Origin: Candidatus Altimarinota bacterium
GTDB lineage: Bacteria; Patescibacteriota; Gracilibacteria; BD1-5; UBA6164
DNA length: 64,000 nucleotides
Reading direction: 5' to 3'
Assembly (NCBI GenBank): GCA_020629795.1
Contig: JAHDCR010000002.1
Span: forward strand, 14,089 to 78,088
The notes below the pieces were generated by a model, which was not told the DNA's origin, did not search any database, and worked only from the letters and a program-made list of their open reading frames with translations. This document shows positions 58,993 to 64,000 of the stretch, piece by piece (position 1 is the stretch's first letter; each line of letters opens with the position of its first letter). The position numbers and the translations under genes were made by a program.

Positions 58993-59688
58993 ATGGAAAA
59001 TATTATTACGAAATGAATTATTACAGCCCTACAGATGGAGGCAGACTTAATAATAGAAAGATTTTCTCTCAAACTCAAAAAAGAACTGTGAACTATGAAA
59101 ATATTTGAGTGAGAAAGAGTTTTAGAAGATGATGAAAAAGAAAATATTGTTTTACTTGTATGTTGAGAAGGGAAGACTCAATCAGCTTTTGCTACAACCA
59201 ATCTATGCGAAAATTACATATTAGAAAAAATAGTTAATATTTGAATAGTATGAAATCTCAACCATGAAACGCTCAGTATTTGAGACGTTATTATGCCAAA
59301 TACATTTGTAATGCATGATTTTTATATGCCTGAAGCAATCGATTTTCATAAACATCAAAGAGCCCCTATATTTTTAGAATACGCAGTAGGAGAAGAATAT
59401 GATTTAGAAAAATTTAAACTTCACCTGAGTGGAATCTGCGCTAGCTGAGATCAATTTATAGATAACAAAGATTTACAATCAGAAATAGTGGATAAATTTT
59501 GAGCAGATATAGTAGACATGGAAGCATATAGTATACTTTCTGTTATAAAAAACTATGAGATGCTTGATAAGACAGTGGTAATAAAATCAGTAAGTGATTG
59601 AGCTGATGAGGATGCCAAGTCTAGCAGTATGGATAATCTCAAACTAGCAATGGAAAATGCTGTAAATATATTAGAGTTTACACTTTAG
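58993..59688 (+). CDS. MTA/SAH nucleosidase-like phosphorylase-superfamily protein
   Basis: 231 aa. Opens ITALQMEADLIIERF and contains IGIVGNLNHETLSIGDVIMP, GICASGDQFI, and ADIVDMEAYSILSV, which match the 5'-methylthioadenosine/SAH nucleosidase fold (MEAYS carries the purine-ribose-binding Met and Glu). The late catalytic-type Asp is in KSVSDGADEDA. Recycles methylthioadenosine or breaks down SAH. Divergent from mraY, followed by a strong terminator. Confidence 0.85.
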
Positions 59689-59693
59689 AAAAC

Positions 59694-59724
59694 AAAAAAG
59701 CACTTAATTACTAAGTGCTTTTTA
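59694..59724. terminator. Bidirectional terminator between convergent genes
   Basis: Inverted repeat AAAAAGCACTTA/TAAGTGCTTTTT with loop ATTAC. Confidence 0.85.
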
Positions 59725-59725
59725 T

Positions 59726-60418
59726 TTAACTATATTTTTCAAAGTAAATTCTATCATTGTCTACTCAGAGTTCTAAGAGCTTATTTTGGCATCATTCTAT
59801 CATTGCTGGAGCTCAACAAATATAATATTCAAAGTACTCAGAAACTACCTTTGATGACAAGAAGTCCGTCACATATCATTTCTTAATCATTCATTCTCAC
59901 TCACTCCGACTCACAACTAGATGATAATAAAATGTGTTTGGATACGCTTGCTTTAATTCTTCAAACTGCTCTAAATAAAACATATCAGACATATTGCGAA
60001 CTCAGAATACTAGTTGATATTTTTCTCAGGTATTTTTCGCAAGTCATTCTAATATCATATTATACAGTGGGACTAAACCTGTACCAGTTCATAGAAACAA
60101 CTTATTTTGATTGTTTTCTTGTAATACAAAGTGACCAGCCGGTCCTACTAGTTTAAACTCATCACCTATTTCAGCATCACATAGAGCTACACTTCATCAT
60201 CTTCCTCCATCTGACACTTCCCATCTTTTGATTATTAAAATAAGAATATCATCTCTAATTTCCAGAGCTGAATAAGCTCTTCATCAAATTCCAGGAAGTA
60301 TAAATGTAAAAAATTGTCATGGTTTCATTTCAACTCTTTTTGGGAGCCTATAGTGGAGCTCAAATACATCATTTGTAAGTGAAATTTTCTTTTTTAGTGT
60401 TACGGACATCATTCCCAT
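59726..60418 (-). CDS. Ferredoxin/flavodoxin-NADP reductase-like oxidoreductase
   Basis: 230 aa from ATG 60418 (ATG 60412 gives a nearly equal product). FAD site RAYSALEIRDD, NAD(P)-binding LFLGTGTGLVPLYNMI and VFGVRNMSDMFYLEQFEEL, and late C-G-A-P-A-M-I motif YICGAPAMIEG. A ferredoxin reductase-like domain without an attached iron-sulfur domain. Partner unknown. Confidence 0.8.
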
Positions 60419-60536
60419 AGTATATCTTTTAGGTAATTATTTTAGTGATTTTACACATAGGATAGAAATATCAATATTTTTTCGACAAGCTTCTTTATTT
60501 CCTTAGTATGTAAGCATATATTTTCAATAAATGATT

Positions 60537-61484
60537 ATGAAACAAATATTAGTGAGTGGTTCGAGTGCTTATGATAATATACATCATTTCGATGGCTTAT
60601 TTTCAGATATGGATATATCAGAGTTATCAAATATGTCTATTTTGAGTTCTAAATATACAAAAAATCATTGAGGAACTTGAGCAAATATCGCATATAACTT
60701 AGCCTTACTATGAGAAAATGCTATTTTATTAACTACTCTGTGAGATGATTATAACTTTTCTGATGTTATAAAAGAAAAAATAAACTTAAACTATGTACAT
60801 ATTCAGGAAATGAGCCACAGTGCACACTGAGTAATTATATCTGACAATGATGATAATAGGATTACAATATTTCATCCATGAGCGATGGAGTTTGCCAGTT
60901 CTAGCAAAGTTGAACACGTTCAAGAGTCATGTAGCATCTGAATCGTTTCAGCAAACCATATTCCTACGATGTTAGAACACGCAGAAAAATTACAAGAAAA
61001 TAAAGTGCCTTTTTTTGTAGATCCCTCGCAGCAAGTATCTCAAATGAGTCGTGAAGATATCATTGCACTTTTAAATTCGTGAACCTACCTAATTTCAAAT
61101 CATAATGAGTTTACTCAAATAATTGAAAAGACATTATTAAGTGAAAATGAAATTTTAGCCATGTTTGATATTGTTATTGTAACACATGGAAGTGAGTGAC
61201 TTCATTTATTTCAAAAATGAAAACTAAGTCATATTTGAGCTATTGATATAGAAGATTTTGAAGACACAACCGGAGCTTGAGACGCACTTCGTGCAGGTAT
61301 TCTTTACGGCCTTACTGAGTGACAAGATATAGAAACTGCCTGTAAACTTTGAACAATACTTGCTTCATATTGTATATTAAGTCCTGGATCTCAGCAGCAT
61401 CATTTTTCTATTTGAAATGTTATGGAAGACATGAAAACTCACTTTGATATTGAAATTGATTTATTTGTAAAAAGGAAATATTAA
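60537..61484 (+). CDS. PfkB-family carbohydrate or nucleoside kinase
   Basis: 315 aa. N-terminal VSGSSAYDNIHHF and GGTGANIAYNLALLG carry the family substrate loops. The phosphate-transfer motif DTTGAGDALRAGI (catalytic Asp249) is complete. The nearest matches by pattern are ribokinase, adenosine kinase and similar sugar/nucleoside kinases; substrate is not readable. ATG 60531 is also in frame. Confidence 0.85.
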
Positions 61485-61489
61485 TAAAG

Positions 61490-61519
61490 CAAAAGCAGCG
61501 CTGAATAGCGCTGCTTAAA
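61490..61519. terminator. Bidirectional terminator
   Basis: Perfect inverted repeat AAGCAGCGCT/AGCGCTGCTT (61493-61502 with 61507-61516), loop GAAT, with A and T runs on both sides. It ends the pfkB gene and, on the minus strand, the 79-aa ORF whose TGA lies 11 nt away. Confidence 0.85.
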
Positions 61520-61527
61520 ATGATACT

Positions 61528-61767
61528 TCAACCAGTATATTGAGGAGACTGGCCGGCTTGAAACGCTGCAATTTCTCGTAAAGCTAATTCTCTTATGGCC
61601 TCATCGGAAATAGTTTGTTCCCAGTACTTGGGGGTATTTTTTTTGCTCAGATCCCCCTGTATACATTCAAAGCATTTTTCTATGAACTTGCGATCTGGTT
61701 CGATCGGCTCACCGATGATTGCTTTGATTTTCTTTCTAACTTTTGTTGTCGAAAGTGGTGCCTGCAT
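61528..61767 (-). CDS. 79-aa ORF, standard-code reading (TGA stop)
   Basis: A Shine-Dalgarno AGGGAG lies 9 nt upstream of the ATG. The product is charged and soluble (begins MQAPLSTTKVRKKIKA, ends QSPQYTG), with one FECIQGDL cysteine region. All glycines are GGN codons, none TGA. The TGA stop falls 11 nt before a perfect terminator stem; read as glycine, the frame continues through the terminator for about 35 more codons. GC content is above that of neighbours. Family not recognised. Like the ORFs at 7244-7509 it behaves as a standard-code gene. Confidence 0.5.
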   Translation of the reverse strand: MQAPLSTTKVRKKIKAIIGEPIEPDRKFIEKCFECIQGDLSKKNTPKYWEQTISDEAIRELALREIAAFQAGQSPQYTG

Positions 61768-61859
61768 GTTTTTTTTCTCCCTATATGCTGCTATCAGACT
61801 ATCCGTTCATCTTTCCATAAGTTTTATTCTTCGAAAAGTTTGAGTGGATAACATTGGAT

Positions 61860-61886
61860 TATAATGTTTTTATAATAATGTCAAGA
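61860..61886 (-). promoter_or_regulatory. Promoter-like sequence for the 79-aa ORF
   Basis: On the minus strand TTGACA is followed 15 nt later by TATAAT, a near-consensus pair with a slightly short spacer. Transcription would begin near 61850, giving a leader of about 80 nt before the Shine-Dalgarno site. Confidence 0.6.
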
Positions 61887-61954
61887 ATCAAATAAGTATT
61901 GCTCTTCATATGAAATAAAATATACTGAAATGAGTATTAGTATTGAAAATAAAT

Positions 61955-63259
61955 ATGTCTAAAAAAATATATCTCATAGATTGAAATTCATTTATATATA
62001 GAATGTTTTTTGCGCTGCCAGAATTTAGTACAAAGGAGGGGAGAGTGGTAAACGCTACTTTCTGAATGGCAAAGTTTTTTGTTGGTCAAATGGTGAAAGA
62101 AAAACCTGATTATGTAGTATTTATCAAAGATGCAAAGTGAAATAATTTCAGACACGAATTATATAGCGAATATAAAGCCACGAGAGAACGAATGCCTGAT
62201 AATCTCAGAAGCCAAATTTCTGATATAGAAAATATGATTAAGGCTATGAATATAGATATAATAGAAATACCAGGTTTTGAAGCTGATGATGTTATTGGCA
62301 CTCTTGCTTGCAGACTATGACAAGAATCTCAAAACGAAATATATATACTCTCATGAGATAAAGACCTCTATGCATTGGTAAACGAGCAGGTAAAAGTCTA
62401 CGATACACAGCGAAAAAAAATATCAGGTCCAGATGAAACATTTGAAAAGTTTTGAGTTCCAGCTAGCTGCGTAAGAGACTATCTCGCAATTTGCTGAGAT
62501 AGTAGTGATAATATCCCAGGAATATCAGGTATTTGACCTAAAAAAGCTCAACTATTATTGAATGAGTTTCAAACTCTTGAAAAAATCTATGAAACTATAG
62601 ATGACTTAGAAAATACATACTCAACGCTCTCTCCACAAGCACAGAAAATACTAAAGTGAAAAACACTAGAGAAATTTGTAGATGGAAAAGAATTAGCATT
62701 CCTTTCACAAAAACTAGCTACCCTTGATTGTGACATGGAATTAGATGGATTTGATTTACATGATCATGAATTTATTCCCAAAAATCTATTTACCCTAGAG
62801 CTGACAGAGTTTTTTAGAGAGCTCGAATTCTTTTCTCTTATTAAACAAGAGGATATAAAAAAAGATAATTGGGAGTCTACTTGAAAAAAAGTAAAAATTA
62901 TTTGAGATGAGCAGTGACTGATTGAACTCGAAAATAGTATTTTTGATAATTACTCAGAAATTGTTATAGATACAGAAACTACTAGTTTAGATGTGAGACA
63001 AGCAAAACTTGTGTGAATAAGCATCCTCTTAGATGAGGATAACATTTTTTATATTAACCTCATGCATAGAGGTCCACAAGTAGAACCTGAAGCTTGAAAG
63101 AGTTTTGTATCTAAGCTTCTAAACTCTAATATTACACTTATAGCCCACAACTTTAAGTATGATTTACAGATATTAGAAAACTATCTAGTAAGTGATAATT
63201 TTAAAAAATCCACACAATCTTCGCGGTGAGAGCTTTGACAAATGAGTATGTGACTATAG
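61955..63259 (+). CDS. polA: DNA polymerase I fragment: 5' exonuclease plus partial 3'-5' exonuclease, no polymerase domain
   Basis: 434 aa. The N-terminal 290 residues are the 5'-3' flap exonuclease (IYLIDGNSFIYRMF, FEADDVIGTLA, YILSGDKDLYALV, ICGDSSDNIPGISGIGPKKA). Next comes the 3'-5' exonuclease with VIDTETTSLD (Asp339, Glu341) and LIAHNFKYDLQ (Asp403). The reading then stops after 31 more residues at a TAG, before the third exonuclease motif, and no polymerase domain follows: htpX begins 36 nt later. A truncated gene or a domain-only form. Confidence 0.75.
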
Positions 63260-63294
63260 AATAACTAAGCTTTAAAACTAACTAAAACATAAAT

Positions 63295-64000
63295 ATGTGA
63301 ATTTTTAAAAGAATCTGATTATTTCTGCTTACAAATATCGCAGTAATTTTTCTCTTTTCAATTATTCTCTTTGCTATAGAGATGATTTTTGGAATCAACA
63401 TTTCTCAACTCTCATGACAAAGCTATACGTGATTACTCATTTATGCTGGATTATTTTGATTTATAGGAGCATTCTTTTCTCTTTCTATATCGAGATGGAC
63501 TGCAAAAAGAGCTTATGGTATTGTTCCATTTACACCAGATCAAGCAGCAATGCTTACTTGAAAAGAAAAATTAGTATATGAAACAGTGAGAAACATTTCT
63601 GAAAAGCATAACATAAGAATTCCTGAAGTTTGAATATACAACGCACAGGATCCTAATGCGTTTGCAACTGGTCCAAGTAAAAATAAGTCTCTTGTTGCAG
63701 TGTCTACTGGTTTACTTCAATATATGAATGAACAAGAAATAGAATGAGTTGTAGCTCATGAAATGGCACATGTACTCAATGGAGATATGGTAACTATGAC
63801 TCTAGTACAATGAGTAATGAATACCTTTGTTATATTTTTTGCTAGAATTATTGCAGAGATAGTAAATAGTAGAACTGATGGTAAACTTGGTCAATGGTGA
63901 TATATGGGCACTTATATCGCACTTCAATTAGTGTTATGAATACTTGCATCAATTGTCGTTATGAAATTTAGTAGATGGAGAGAATTTCATGCTGATGCTG
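63295..64000 (+). CDS. htpX: M48-family membrane protease HtpX (5' part)
   Basis: Runs off the right edge (235 codons seen). N-terminal membrane helices (residues about 8-30 and 40-62), then the zinc site [14 protein letters not shown] (His155, Glu156, His159), further helices, and the third zinc ligand region [12 protein letters not shown] just at the window end. Degrades misfolded membrane proteins, alongside FtsH in many bacteria. Start: ATG 63295, 36 nt after the polA-fragment stop. Confidence 0.9.

Noticed and set aside
61486-61525. Inverted repeats near terminators as IS ends or attachment sites
   Set aside because: They have short loops and A/T runs typical of intrinsic terminators, and no transposase or integrase gene is present.
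63180-63294. Frameshift hiding the rest of DNA polymerase I
   Set aside because: No frame after 63259 resembles the third exonuclease motif or polymerase domain, and htpX begins at 63295; so a true truncation or upstream assembly event is more likely than a single frameshift.

Overview
The window reads as one chromosome segment from a bacterium that translates UGA as glycine (genetic code 25), the code of Candidatus Gracilibacteria (BD1-5) and Absconditabacteria (SR1). Read with the standard code almost every gene is shattered. Read with UGA=Gly, 68 continuous genes appear and all those complete at their 3' end stop at TAA or TAG. UGA also falls exactly on invariant glycines: GltX PSPTG-x-x-HIG, YchF GLPNVGKS, the ABC signature LSGG, the TilS P-loop and the PPK2 Walker A. 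Base composition is AT-rich. I see no tRNA, rRNA, CRISPR array or insertion sequence.

Layout. 1-7100: C-terminal end of an unknown gene, gltX, a zinc-ribbon protein, a small exported protein, an NhaD-like antiporter, a YdjM-like membrane protein and an exported transglutaminase-like protein. 7118-7564: a GC-rich cassette with its own promoter, Shine-Dalgarno site, two overlapping tiny ORFs ending in TGA, and a terminator. 7620-18800: a UvrD helicase fused to a RecB-like nuclease, a type IV pilin-like protein with a fibrinogen-like C-terminus, an EamA transporter, DHFR, PcrA, D-Ala-D-Ala ligase and an SPFH protein. 18900-30600: flavoprotein disulfide reductase, BolA with monothiol glutaredoxin, PPK2, RuvC, UDP-GlcNAc 2-epimerase, DprA, a TPR protein, DnaB, a methyltransferase and twin membrane microproteins. 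30700-45700: ValS, YchF, an RsmB-like methyltransferase, three YgjV-like proteins beside a DedA protein, SecF, an ABC exporter, UppS, a prenyl synthase and TatD. 45698-64000: UvrC, a PH-like membrane protein, ExoIII, a hydroxyacid dehydrogenase, GrpE, two tandem 3D/peptidoglycan-binding proteins, TilS, PsiE-like, VIT-like transporter, a nuclease-like protein, RNHCP, PCD, MraY, MTAN, an FNR-like reductase, a PfkB kinase, a second TGA-terminated GC-richer cassette, a polA gene lacking its polymerase domain, and the start of htpX.

The gene set is mostly compact housekeeping: translation, DNA repair, and parts of peptidoglycan synthesis (Ddl, MraY, UppS, prenyl synthase). A competence and surface component is also present (DprA, pilin, exported wall-binding proteins), which fits an episymbiotic or predatory lifestyle; that last point is inference. 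Gene packing is tight, with 1-nt overlaps, abutting genes and convergent genes that share stop codons.

The most unusual observation is the pair of small cassettes at 7118-7564 and 61528-61886. Both behave like standard-code genes inside a code-25 genome. Their three ORFs use ordinary GGN glycine codons, end at TGA, and have no TAA or TAG before the transcription terminator.
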